Positions 1 through 12,468 of a stretch of 64,000 nucleotides of DNA are shown here, piece by piece. The position numbers were made by a program, and so were the translations under genes. Origin of the DNA: Sindora glabra (Eukaryota > Streptophyta > Magnoliopsida > Fabales > Fabaceae). Each line of letters opens with the position of its first letter. Position 1 is the stretch's first letter. The stretch is taken from the NCBI GenBank assembly GCA_020226215.1, contig CM035231.1, positions 55,084,876 through 55,148,875 of the forward strand. The letters run 5' to 3'. The notes below the pieces were generated by a model. That model ran no database searches. It was not told the origin of the DNA and saw nothing but the letters and a program-made list of their open reading frames with translations.

Positions 1-634
1 ATTAAAATATGCTACCTATGGACTTACCTAGTGTGTTAATAGTGCAAAGCAAACTTCCTTCAATAAAAACATTTAAAGGTATGGGTTCAAATAGTCTAAT
101 TATACTAGTCTGAGTTTAAGCCCACATAGGCTAAACTTATCTGTGTTACCTCTATCCATTTTTTATCTCTACTTTTGATTTTAATTAACATGTTGCCTAT
201 TAATATGTAAAGCTCACCTTACTTGATTTTATATTTTTTTAATGGGAAGCAATACAAAATAGTCCTTTAATTTTAAAATAAATTTTGTATTTTTTATTTT
301 GAAAATTTAGATATTACACATTACACTACATAAAACCTAAAATTATCATCCGTATTTAACTTATTTAAATATTTTATTAAATTATATAAATTTTCATAAA
401 TTTTTTAAACAAGAATAATAATATTATAATATATTAATTTATTTCATATTTTTGTATATAATTTTGTAACTTATTTTGAAATAGTTAATTAAAACTTTAT
501 ATATTTAAGTTAATACATAAATTATTTGTAAAAAGTGAGTTTTTCAATGTTTTAGATAAAAATCCAAGGTATAGATACCTGTTTTTGAGAGACAAATAAG
601 GTGCATATGGTAAAAGCTTTATTTGAATAACTAG
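1..634. other. AT-rich intergenic DNA, no gene seen
   Basis: No open frame, RNA gene or recognisable repeat was found here. The stretch is long A/T runs typical of plant intergenic DNA and lies just outside the left end of the copia-type element that begins near 635. Confidence 0.5.
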
Positions 635-3600
635 TGATAAAGCTTATAGGCTAAGAGAGAGTGAATTGACCTTTTTTTAAAAATTAAAAAAATAAAACTT
701 AGATAAAAATTAATAATAAAATTATAATTTATAATAATTAAACTCTTGGTATTTTGAAGAATATGTATTTTCAAAATATGAAATATCTCAATAATCATTG
801 AAAGTATTTTATCAAAGGTATTTAAAAAATGTTTCTTTAATTAATGTGATGAAAAATCGTAAACTTCTTTGTCAAAGGCTTTACATGTGTGTAACAATGC
901 CAAAAATTAGAAAAGATATCAGACGATTAAGAATGAGACAAAAAAGGCAACAAGTGAGGTACAATCTAAAGCTTTTGAGGAATTCTACCAAGATCTAGGG
1001 ACAAAGAATGGAGAATGAAAGATTTATAAGCTTGCCAAAAATAACGAAAGGAAATTAAGAGATCTAGATCAAATAAGGTGTATTAAGGATAAAGAAGGAT
1101 AAATTTTGCTCACAGATGAAGACATCAAAGAGAGATGAGAGAAGTACTTTTGTAAGCTTTTCAATGATGAGTAATGATTGAGAAAGAATATAAAAGGATT
1201 AGAAACCCAAGAAGATGAACAAAATTTAGCTTATTATTATAGGATTCGAGTTAGGAAGGTAAATAAAGCTTTTAAGAGGATAAATAATAGCAAAGTCATT
1301 GGTCCTGGTGGTATTTCTATTAAAGTTTAAAAATATTTAAGGGAGTAGGGTATCTTTTGGCTTACTAAATTATTTAATAAGATTTTGAGATCTAAAAAAA
1401 TGTCAAATGAGTAAAAGAGGAGCATTTTGGTGCTTATATATAAGAACAAAAGAGATATTTAAAACTGTACAAACTATTAAGGGATAAAACTTATGAGCCA
1501 TATTATAAAATTATGAGAAAAATGATTGAGCATAGATTAAGAGATGAGACTAGGTTTGTAGAGAACCAATTTTGATTTATGCTAAGAAGTTTTACAATAG
1601 ATGCTATTTATTTTCTACCAGGGTTGATGGAAAGATATCAAAGTAAAGAAAGAGACTTATATAGTTTTTATTGACCTAGAAAAAGCTTGTGATTGAGTAT
1701 CAAGAGAAGTTTTATGGAAGGCTCTATAAAAGAAAGGAGTTTGTATCGCATGTATTTAGGCTATACAGGACACGTATGATAGAATTACTATAAGTGTAAG
1801 AACTCTTAAAGGAAAGATAAAGGATTTTATTATAAAGATAGGTCTACATCAAGGTTCAACCTTAAGTTCTTACTTATTTAATCTAATTTTGGATGTTCTT
1901 ACCAGGGATATACAAGAGACTATCCCTAAATATATGCTATTTATAGATGATATAGTTCTAATTAAGGAACCGAGAGAAGAGATCGACTATAAACTAGAGA
2001 TTTGGAGATAGACATTGAAATCAAAGGATTTTTGCTTGAGTAGGAGTAAAATAGAGTATATGCATTGAAAATTTAACAAGAAGTAAGATAGAAATGATTT
2101 GGAGGCAAGAAGTGGAGAGCATGTCATACTATAAGTATCTAATTTTAAGCATCTAGGATCTATATTACAAAGTGATGGAGATGTCATATACAGGATATAA
2201 GATGGATGATTAAAATGGAGATAGACATTAGGAGTTATTTGTGACTGCAGAGTACCTACTAAGCTTAAAGGGAAGTTTTATTGGATTGCTATATGATCAG
2301 CTATGCTTTATGGTAGTGAATGTTGGGCTCTGAAGGGATAACAAGAGTAAAAAATAAGGATAATAGAAATGAGAATGTTAAAATGGATGTATGGTCATAC
2401 AAGAAAGGGTAAGATATGAAATGAAAGCATATGAGGGCATATTGGCATAACACCTATTAAGGAGAAGGAGAAGAAGATAGAAAATTAGTTAAAGTAGTGT
2501 GGTTATATGCAAAGGAGGCCATTGGAGACAGTAATAAGAAGAGTCGATCACATGATCTTTAATCCTACGAAGAGGTGTAGAGAGAGGCTAAAAAGGACAT
2601 TAGAAGAAATTATAAAAAGAGATCTCTTGATAAATAATATTATTAAAAATCTAGTTTTTGATAGAGCTAAATAACGTAATGCAATCTATGTAGCTGATCT
2701 CACTTAGTGGGATAAGACTTTATTGTTGTTGTAATGCTATTTTTGAAGACAAGTAAAAGAGTAAAAAGAAAATATCAAGAATTTTTATAGAGGTTCGATT
2801 ATCCAAAAGGAATGCCTTTTTTGGATTCATTATTCTCTTTTTAAGCTACCAAGTATCATTTGAAATGTCCATTAACTTTTCACTAAGTTACTATACTTAA
2901 CTTTACAAGATTCTCCTTATCTATACTACGATTTCCACAACTACCTCACTTTACAAAAAATTTTCAATCTTCACTAGGATTTCATAACCATCTAACTTTA
3001 CAAGATTCTTATAATCTCCACTAAGATTTCAAATAGGATATAAGAAGAATTTTTCTTACAACCTCTTGAAGAGATTTTACAATCTTTCATTTACTAATAC
3101 TTTTTGAGTAGATATATAAGTTTTAGTTCTAGAGTGAGAAAAAGATAAGACCTATGATTTTTTTAGAATGAGAGTTAAAGAGAATTTACAAGTTATAGTG
3201 TAATGGTTCTTCTTTATCTTCAAAGGCATATAGTTTATTTATAGAGAAAAAGAATGATGAAACAACTTTGGTTTCAAGTTATCTTTTCTTTGGTTCTAAG
3301 TTGTCTTAAGTTGCAAGTTTGAATTTGCATTCCAAATTTGAAATTTAAAATTTTGATTCCAAAACATTTTTAGGCTCCAAGCATTTAAAATTTGAAAAAT
3401 GGCTTCATAAAATATTGGCTTACCTTAGAAACTTCTTAAAATATCACATGATATGAAAATATTATGTTTCTACTGTATATGTTAGATTTTAACCATTTTT
3501 CACTTTTTTCTTTCTTGAATTTCACCAAGATAGCAATCATATTGCTATTTTGCTAAAACTAGATTTTCTTTTAGAAATCTAGTTCAATTGACTTGTACTA

Positions 3601-4081
3601 GATGGATACTATTTAGAACTATTCACCCAGCTATAAAAAATATGTCATAATAGTCTATATAATTTTTTTATTAATTTTAGCACATCCTAAATAATCCCTC
3701 TCATTTTAACTTTCTCACTTTTATTTAATCAAAGGCTTAAAATGACTAATAAATATTGACCATTGGATTTAGTCATCTATTCTTTGAAAAACGATATTAT
3801 GTTGTAGCTAATAAGATTATTACTTAAAAAACAAGTTTAGCATTTTCCAAATAAAAATAAATGGGAAATTAAAAATATACTTTTATGAAATCAATTGAGC
3901 TTTACAAATATAAAAATATGATGACCCAAAATCTATTAAATATTTGATGGGTTTAAAAATTATAATTCATTAATTTTGAATCCAAATAAGTTAGATATAT
4001 GGTAAAACTAATAAGCCCAAGTTTCAAGTGATATTTGTAAAATAATTTATAAATCTAATTTATTTCCCATTTGTTTCCTTA
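635..4081 (-). repeat. Left (3') LTR of the copia element, split by a LINE
   Basis: The sequence from about 635 to 880 aligns with 12469-12700, and 2732-4081 aligns with 12715-14246. The paralogous LTR is continuous, so the 882-2731 segment is an insertion. Shared landmarks include the 'gaggttcgatt' block (near 2791 and 12783), the repeated 'actaggatttc' segments, and a common right end in 'catttgtttcct'. Divergence is clear to the eye, so the element is old. Confidence 0.8.
882..2731 (+). mobile_element. RTE-clade LINE, 5'-truncated, nested in the LTR
   Basis: The plus-strand reading recalls plant RTE-type LINEs. The linker upstream of RT is readable near 1000-1150. RT blocks follow from about 1655 ('FIDLEKAC' motif), a 'GLHQGS'-like block is near 1840, and a 'FIDDIVL' form of the RT active site is near 1940. 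The tail carries 'agtgggataaga' and ends in TTG repeats (2723-2731), the hallmark of this LINE group, which ends in short repeats rather than poly(A). Many stops make it a pseudogene. The left edge is inferred from where homology to the uninterrupted LTR at 12469-14246 stops, and no clean target duplication was found. A short relative of its 3' end lies at 23540-23650. Confidence 0.8.
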
Positions 4082-4094
4082 TTCTCTTTTTTTT
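4082..4094 (-). other. Polypurine tract of the copia element
   Basis: On the minus strand this is a run of eight A followed by GAGAA immediately before the 3' LTR. That is the expected place and composition for the plus-strand primer of an LTR retrotransposon. Confidence 0.5.
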
Positions 4095-5899
4095 AAATAA
4101 TGATAAACCTTTGTAATGTTTGTCAAAAAAGAATTTCAAAGGAGTCAAATTATATATCATAAAAGGTATCAAAGTTATAAATATATTATAAGAAGTATTA
4201 AAGCAATCTAATATATAAGAGGTATTAGAGCATGTTAGGAGAATTAAATTATATCATACACCATGCAAAATTATTTGAAAAAATGGATTTTCTATCATGA
4301 AAAATTATTTGCAAAAGTTAATTTTTCATTTTGAAAAATGAATCATGAAAGGCTTTATAAAATGCTTTCTTTGAAACTAAGATTTTGATGTTCTCCTCCT
4401 TTCATATAGAAACTCTTAAAAAATTTACTCCCTTTAAAATCATAGGTATTTAAAAATCCTTCATTTTGTTAAGAATTTGGACTTCTTTCTAAAAACTTTG
4501 CATCCACATTTTCTCCCTTTTTTGTCATTAGCAAAACAAATAGAAAAGTGGAGATAAAAATAGAAACAATATTAGAGTAAAAGTAAAAAAAATTAAAGAC
4601 GTGTCAAAGCAAAATCATATAAAAAATATATATCATAGTAAAACAGAATAGAGAAATAGAGATATTAAAGCAAAGCATCAAAACATATGTCATAGGTTTG
4701 AAAATATATGGGAAAAAGTAATAATGATGAAAATTAGAACATGAAAAGAAAGAAAGAATATTAAAAAGTTAATAGTTTCAACTCAAGAGGCAATCAATTA
4801 GAATAATGCAAAATAGTGTCATGCAAAATAAGGAGTGCTAGAGTAGCACAACAATTAACAACAAAGATATGTAAGAAAAAATATTGAAGATCCTACATGA
4901 AAGAGTCATTATACTAGATGAAAGTTGATAGAAAATATCAAATAATATAAAAATAAGTGACAAAAAAATAATAAAGATAGTGATAAGTAACTATTAACCA
5001 TTGTAAATATTAGTTAACTTTGAAAAGGACTGCAAAAGTCATTCAAAAGTAAGAAATAGCATAAAGACATATAGTAGTCTAACTAAAACTGCTAATAATA
5101 GTTAAGTGTCCTAACAGTTTTAGATGAATATGCAAAGATGAGACTCTTATAAACTACAATGTATATGCCTAGGCTTAACAGTAAACTAAGTTATTTAAGG
5201 CTTCAAGAAAGACTTGATCTGTGAGAGCAGTAGATCAATGACAATATTCATTTGCACCTATAAGTCTTGGAAACTACTATCAACCTTATTAAAGAGATTG
5301 ACAACATTTCTTTCAAGCCTATTAAGTCTGTCCTCATTATTGAGCTTGGAATTTGATGGACTTATTTGTTCAAGCATAGGTTGAAGATAAGACATGGTAG
5401 GTAGATATGCTTTATGAACCATAAGGTCAATAAATAGGGTAAAAAGGTCAAGTGATGGTTGGTTAGAGTATGATAGAGAGATTTATAGTTTAAGTAGATT
5501 TGTTATGGCTTTGGCTTGTGAAACTGCTTCAATAGGTGGAGCTTTAGTAGGTGATGCTTCAACATAGTTAGAAGAAATGTAATAAGGAGTGATTAAAGTT
5601 TGTAGTGTGTATGGTAAGGCTGAGGTGATTTAATTTAGTTATTCTACCTAGATAGTCCGCTATCTTAGCTTATTTCCTTGAGTTGCAAGGAAATAAGTGA
5701 CTATTAGGCACAAGTTGCACTAGATTGGTGTTTGTAGTCTTTCTATTTCTTTGAAGAATAATTCAACTAGGTTGGAAATTAAGAATGGATCTTTAAGTAA
5801 TGGTTATATACAAGAAATCTAGCAATTAAAACACAGTTGCAATGGATGTAATCTAAGAGAGCTCTAAGTTAGACTGCTACTATCCTTAAATTTTGGAAT

Positions 5900-7632
5900 C
5901 TTACTAGCATTCTTTAATGACTCCACTTCAACATTCACATGTTTTAGCTATAGATTCTTTAGTTCCTTATGTATTGATACTTTAAAATCAATATTTGCTC
6001 CCATGATAAATTCTTTGAGTTCATTATCTTCTTCTACATTTGCCAGTAGTTTATACCATATTTCATTTTCTTAATTACTAGTAGATTATTTTTTTTCTTC
6101 CTTTTTTTCCTTTTTCTTTTCTTTATACTTATTTTTTTCTTCTATTTCTATTTTTTCTTCATCCTCACTATCCACTATATTTAGTTCTTCCTTTAGTTTT
6201 CTAATTTCTTCTTCTAATTGCTTTTTTTTTGTTATGGCTATTTCAATCTTAATGTCAAGTAGTCTATTCAAATATTCTTCATTCATGATTTCAAGTTTAG
6301 ATTCAATTTGAATAGTTTTTGCTAAATCTTTAGAAGATGAGTCGCTTGTTTCCAATTTAATAACTTCTTATGCTTTTGGTTTTCTTAGTTTGGTTTCATA
6401 GTATTTTGGTATTTTTTTAGCATTTCTTATCCTACTTAATTTACTTATTTTTCCTCTAATTTTCATTTCTATTTTTTTATCCTTACCACTATTGCTCCCA
6501 AATTTTATAATTTTTAAATTTTTGGAAGTTTTTTTCATTTCTTTGGCTTATACCTTTCTTGGATCTTCCTTTAATTTTCTTTTTCCTTTTCCCTTATCAC
6601 TTTTCTTTTTAGGTTCCTTTTTGGCTATGTTCTCTTTTTTTTCTTTAATATTTATTTCACCAATAGTAGGTATCCAAATGGGACTATCTATTTCTATTTC
6701 ATCCTTTTATTTCTCTTCTTCCACTTTCTTTACAAATTCCTTTCTTGTTCTTCCTTTTCTAACTTCATGAATCTTAGTAAAATAATTTTTCATATTCATA
6801 TTAGCAAGTAGTTCAAACTTTTTGTGACATGCTAATGTCTTTAACTAACTATCATTCATTACATTCCCTTTTGAAATTCTCTAACCTTTCTCCTTAAATA
6901 GATCCACTTTTAGGTGTTTCAAAATTTTGGTAATTATCATACCATATCCATCGTAGGTGTCAATTCATGACTTAATGGATATGATTTATCTAATTATTAA
7001 ATATGCTAAATTTACCTTTTAATTAATTTCAATGGCCCTTAACAGAAACGCTTCAAAATTACTTACATTACTCATATAATCTCTTTTGGGGCATAGAACT
7101 TTGCATATATAGTAATAGAGTACCTTATGGTTCATAGTTAGCTAATTTAATAGGGGAGCCATGTTTGCATTGTTGTTTCCTAATTTTTAAACCTATCTCT
7201 TAAAGCTGAATCCATCTTTATCCTTAATGATTCTACTTAGGTTTACTTTTGCTTCTTTATTCAGGGAACCCAACGAATGATTCATCAGACTTAGACTAAC
7301 TCAGGTTTACTTTTGCTTCTTCATTCAGGGGAACTAAACAAATGATTCATCATACCTAAACTAACTTTCTATTCTTCTCCATTAACGAAAATTAGTAGCA
7401 TTTCATCATCCTTTGAAGATTCAACATTAACATAGAAAAGTTTGGTGTGCTTTTTATATGCCAATTCATCCATTTTTAGAAATTCTTCCCACTACATATT
7501 CTTTAGTCATTTAAAGCATTTTACACCTCCATTTTCCAAAGATTGAACATTTACTTTTCTAGGTTTCATAAATTTTCTCTTTTTAAATTCACTATCATAT
7601 TTATTGGTTGCAAACACTTCCTTAAAATTCAT
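5900..7632 (-). pseudogene. Env-like ORF remnant downstream of copia pol
   Basis: Minus-strand reading from an ATG at 7632 gives a basic protein (starting MNFKEVF) that runs with one or two in-frame stops to a stop at 7369-7371. Further along, near 6860-6960, the frame contains 'GYGMIITKILKHLKVDL', close to a segment I know from the env-like proteins that Sireviruses carry after pol. A 90-codon open segment (6355-6086) is rich in E/K with heptad-like spacing and is probably a coiled coil, also known in this protein class. Membrane fusion or envelope function is not shown for these proteins. The reading frame is broken many times. Exact limits are uncertain. Confidence 0.5.
7239..7366. repeat. 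Tandem duplication, about 64-bp unit, two copies
   Basis: Unit 1 starts at 7239 and unit 2 at 7303. Both begin 'aggtttacttttgcttctt' and contain 'aatgattcatca', with a few substitutions. The duplication lies inside the env-like remnant and must post-date loss of its coding constraint or be tolerated by it. Confidence 0.8.
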
Positions 7633-8301
7633 TTTGTTAAAGATTATAGATTATACTATTTTTAAAAGTGATAGGGTGTAGGTTTATCGAAGAAAACAGA
7701 GATGGTATTGCAATAGTCAATAGGTAAAGAAATAGAATGTGAATGATTTATCAATTTCAATAAGTCGATTTCACGATTTCTGGGTTCAAAAACATAAATT
7801 TTGGTGTCAAAAGGCAGAGAAATGAAATGATTTTAGGCTTCCTAAAATAGAGAGGAATATGAAATGGCTTTTACTTTAGGAATATTACATTATTTTTAAT
7901 TTCTTGGAATGAGACAGATTCATAAAGTATAACCTAGGATTTAATTGAATCATTCCACTAAAAGTAGTTAGAGGTTAGCAAATGATTTAGGAATTAAAAT
8001 ATGATTTAATTCTGATTAAGAACATTGACTTTATTTTGGGAGCAAGATGAAAGTACTTTCACTTGTAATAGCAAATTTGGTGGAAATGTCTTTTTAGTAC
8101 TACGCAGTGATTTGACACAATTTAGAAAATTCAAAATTTTGAATTTTAGGTCTTTAAACCTTCTTGAAGCCTAAGATAATAATGAGCTTGCTATCTCACA
8201 ATCCTAATATTATTTCCTAACTAATATGATCTTATTTCTAAGAAATGATGCATGTGATGTCACATACACATATAATAGCACATAAATAACATATAAAGCA
8301 A

Positions 8302-9700
8302 TTTATTCAAAACTAACCACACTAAGTTCCTTTTTAATGTGGCAAAATCTATCTTCATGTGGGGGTTTCGTAAAGATATTCACTAATTAATTTTCACTAT
8401 TTGTAAACTTAAGTAAGATATCTTTTTTAAGTACATAATCTCTTATCAAGTTGTATTTAATTTCAATGTACTTTATTCTTGAGTGCTAAATAGGATTCTT
8501 TGTTAGATTTATAACATTTGTATTATCACAAAAAATTGGTATAGATGAAAATTTCAAACTATAATTTTCAAGTTATTTTTTCATCCATAGAATTTGTGTG
8601 CAACAGCTTCTTACTGCCATATATTCTATTTTTGTTGTTAATAAGGCAATTGAAGCTTGCTTTTTGCTATATTGTGATACAACTCTTTGTCCTAAAAATT
8701 AATATGTTCCATAAATGCTTTTTCTATTTCACTTACATCTTGCAAAATCAGTATATGAGTATCTACCTAGATCTAAGGAACTATCCTTGGGATACCAAAG
8801 GCTATAATTCTTAATTCCTAGTAGATATCTAAAAATTATTTTAATAATACATAAATTAGATTCTTTGGGATTAGATTAATATCTAGCATATATACAAACA
8901 CTAAACATAATATCTAGTCTACTGTGGTTAAGTAAAGAAGTGAAACAATTATACCTTTATTCTACTTTTCATCAACCATCTTACCATTTTCATCTTTATT
9001 TAATTTTGTGGATGTATTTATAAGAATACTACTAGTTTTTGTATTTTTCATCCCAAATTTCTTTAAAAGCTTACTTGTGTATTTTGCTTGATTTATGAAT
9101 ATTCCTTCTTTTGTTTGCTTTATTTGAAATCTAAGGAAAAAATGCAAGTTCTCCTATTATGCTTATCTCAAATTCACGTTTCATTAGATTTGAAAATTCC
9201 TTACATAAAATGTCATTAATAGATTCAAATATAATATCATCAACATAAATTTGAATAATTAGTATATCATATTTAATAGTTTTAATGAAAAGAGTTACAT
9301 CAACTTTACCTCTTGAAAAATTATTTTTAGCAAAAAATTTATTAAACCTCTTATACTAAGCTCTTAGAACTTATTTTAATCCATAAAGAGCTTTAATGAG
9401 TTTAAAAACATGAGTAGGATTTTTTTTATTTTCAAATTTAAGAAGTTGCTTTACATAAAATTCTTGATTTAAAAAGCCATTTAGAAAAATATTTTTCATA
9501 TCCATTTGATAGAGTTAAAAAATTTTAAAGTATGCAAACGATACTAACATCCTTATAGATTTAAGTCTAGCAATAGGTGCATAAGTTTTATCATAATTAA
9601 TACCTTCTTATTGATTATACCCTTGTGCTACTAACCTTGCCTTGTTTCTTACTACTTTACTTGATTCATCTAATTTATTTCTAAATATCAATTTAGTTAT
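8302..9700 (-). pseudogene. Copia reverse transcriptase and RNase H remnant
   Basis: Reverse transcription of element RNA is the ancestral role. The minus-strand reading begins near 9660 with an 'ARLVAQGYNQ' RT start block and 'YDKTYAPIARLKSIR'. It continues to an intact YVDD catalytic motif (9247-9236), then 'QIKQTKEGIFINQAKYTSKLLKKFG'-like RT/RNase H spacer sequence within the open segment 9147-8962. It closes with 'IFTKPPHEDRF' near 8390-8360, the typical pol C-terminus, and a stop near 8302. Scattered stops and frameshifts show that it is not functional. Confidence 0.85.
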
Positions 9701-10529
9701 GATGATCGAATGTTTTGAAAGTTATAGTACAAGTTTCCATATTTTATTTTCTCAAATTGATGTAATTCTTCTTTACTCAACTTTTATCATTAAGAGTATC
9801 TTATACATTCTTGAGTTTTATATATGATAGTAAAGTCAAGTTAGTTTTATTTTTTAAAAAAAGATCTAGTTCTCATACCTTGAGATAGATTACCAATAAT
9901 AAATTTATTTGGATAACTTGAATGATTTCTCTATTCTCTTGGTAGACTTTTTCTACTCCTTTAATGTGTATGTTATTGCTTTTTAGTTAGATTATCAACA
10001 ATTTCATCATTTTAGTCTAAATAGCAACTATTCAACTCATTATTAATGTTCCACTTGAGATAGCAACCTCCTTACTCTCTTGAAAAAGGAGATTTAAACT
10101 ATTCTTTTCTAGCTAATTTAGTTTGATCTTGGATTTTTTATTTTATAAGATTATTTGATCTTCATCAGCAGCTTGCTTTCTCAAAGAATATGCATTGGAT
10201 TTATTAAAAATAATATGTATAGTCTTTTCAATAATAAAAGTTTTTTTTATTGTATACTCTATATGCTTTGCTTGTATTAAAATATTTGACAAAAATTTCT
10301 TCATCACTTTTTAAGTTAAATTTTGTAATATTATCTTTTCCATTATTTAAAATAAAATATTTACATTTAGAGGCATGGAAATAACTAATGTTAAGTTTTC
10401 TACGTATCCATGACTCATATAGTGTTTTTATTAAAATGGATCTTATGAAGCATCTATTTGAAATATAAAATAATGCATTAATAGTTTCAGCCTAAAAATA
10501 TTTTAGTAAATTATTTTCATAAAGTATGA

Positions 10530-11065
10530 TTCTAGCTATTTCTTGCTATGTTCTATTCTTTCTTTCTACCACCTTATTTTGTTAAGGAGTTCTAGGATAA
10601 GAGAGGTTATGACCAATGCCATTTTCATCATAAAATTTTTTAAATTTTTTATTTTCAAATTCTCCACCATGGTTACTTCTAATCTTTATGATACAAACAC
10701 ATTTTTCATTTTGAACTTTCTTGTAAAAAAGTATCATTTTTATGTGTAAGAAAATATACCTAAGTAAATCTAAAAAAATTATTAATAATTACCAAACCAT
10801 ACCTTTTTCCTTTAAAGTTTAAAATTTTGGTAGGACCGAACAAATTCATATATTACAACTCTAGTGGTTTAAAAGTTGAAACCATATTTCATAAGTTGAA
10901 AATATGATTTTATATGTTTGCTTTGTTGACATGTGTCACATATATGATCTTTTTTAAAATTTATTTCTAGAAGATCTATTACTAAGTTTTTCTTTAAAAG
11001 ATTTGAAATGAGACGTATATTAACATGATCAAGTCTTCTATGTCATATCCAACTTTCATCATTAG
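10530..11065 (-). pseudogene. Copia GAG-pre-integrase and integrase core remnant
   Basis: Minus-strand reading near 11065-10920 gives 'DESWI', stop, 'HRRLDHVN' and then 'DHICDTCQQSKH', the HHCC zinc finger of copia integrase. Downstream, near 10870-10740, come residues matching the 'GKRYGLVIVDDYSRFTW' core, interrupted by stops. Its place between gag and RT fixes the element as Ty1/copia. Confidence 0.8.
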
Positions 11066-11418
11066 TTAATGTAAGATATTTTAAAGAGCTTGAAGAAATA
11101 TCTTGCTTATTTGAAACATAGACATTATTAATTTTTTTAATAAAATAAATTTTATTTTTCTTTTTATTTTGAATAAAATACTGTGATAATTTAAAAACCA
11201 CATAGCCTTTATCGTAAAGTTAACTAATACTTAAAAAATTATGTTTAAAACTATTAATCAAACTAACATGATTAATAGAGGTAAAATCAATACCTATATT
11301 ACCTATATCGATGATTTTACATTTGGTATTGTCTCCAAGTGTGACATATCCGCCATTTATAGTCTTGAGTGATAAAAACTTATTTCAATCTTTAGTCATG
11401 TGTTTGTAGCATTTATTA

Positions 11419-11585
11419 TCTAGAAACTAATCATTTTTTTATTATGAATTTAAGATACACGTACAAAAAAGATTATTTTTTCTTATGTATAAAAATCTTT
11501 TTATATCCTTATCTACTATCTAGAAACTAATCATTTTTTTTATTATGAATTTAAGATACACGTACAAAAAAGATTATTTTTTCTT
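11419..11585. repeat. Tandem duplication, about 99-bp spacing
   Basis: The segment starting 'atctagaaactaatcattt' occurs at about 11419 and again at about 11518. Both copies continue through 'aagatacacgtacaaaaaag' to a T-rich end. It is a local duplication inside the dead gag-protease portion of the copia element. Confidence 0.8.
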
Positions 11586-11599
11586 AGGTACCTAAATCT

Positions 11600-12335
11600 T
11601 TTTATGTCTTTAGGGGTAAATTAATGTTTTCTTTTTATCATTTTGTTTATTAGGCATCTAATCTTAATTTTTCTTTGTAAACATTCTTTTTCTTAAATAA
11701 TTAAAAAAAGAAATATGACCTTTATCTTTACAATAATTACAAGTTAGATATGAACTTAATGGATGAGAAGCTTTCATAAAGAAATTTTTGTAATGTTTGT
11801 CATAGTGTGAGTAAAGATATCCTAATTTTCCTTTTCCAAAGAATATTTTTGAATCCCTAAAAGAGTATTCAAATTATTATTTTTTTGATAAATTTTACAA
11901 AATCATTTGTTTGAGTATTTATTTTTATTTTTAAAAAATATTTTTATTTTTAAAGTTCAAATATTAATGCTCTAATTTAGATATTATTTTATAATTTTTT
12001 ATTTTTAAAATTTTAAAATTATTTTCCAAAGCTTGATTAGTGCCTTCATAGGTTGCTTCAAGTTTATCTTACATTACTTTTGTGGAAGTACATTTAGAGA
12101 CCTTTTTAAATTTATTAGGTGTTATGGCACACATAATAGCATTCATTGCTTTAGCATATATTGTTTCCTTCTTGTAATTAGCTTCCATCCATTCCTTCTT
12201 GAGCTTAAGCATTTTCATTTCTCCTTAAAATTTTATAGGTGTTTCATAGCCTTTCTTGATAACCTTCCATACTTCAATATCAGTGGATTTGATGTATATC
12301 ATCATTTTGAAGTTTTAATAGTTATAGTTTAAGCT
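11600..12335 (-). pseudogene. Copia gag remnant (UBN2-type) with zinc knuckle
   Basis: Gag packages element RNA. Minus-strand reading near 12310-12000 gives 'STDIEVWKVIKKGYETP', then 'WMEANYKKETIYAKAMNAI', 'CAITPNKFKKVSKCTST' and 'KLEATYEGTNQ'. These blocks follow the order of plant copia gag (UBN2). Near 11750-11700 it gives 'CNYCKDKGHIS', a CX2CX4H zinc knuckle whose final Cys is replaced by Asn. Several stops interrupt it. Confidence 0.75.
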
Positions 12336-12468
12336 AATAAAGAGTGGAGGTCTACTTTTAGAATGTCTTTTGAGTCCATGATTTTGGCTAAAAAGCCCTA
12401 TTACTATAAGATTTTAACTTATAAAGTTGTTAGACTTTAAAAATATGAAACATAGGTTGAATACTAAT

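Noticed and set aside
6492..6770. 92-codon plus-strand frame that looks like a hydrophobic membrane protein
   Set aside because: Its Phe/Leu/Ser richness comes from reading the antisense of a Lys/Glu-rich retroelement frame.
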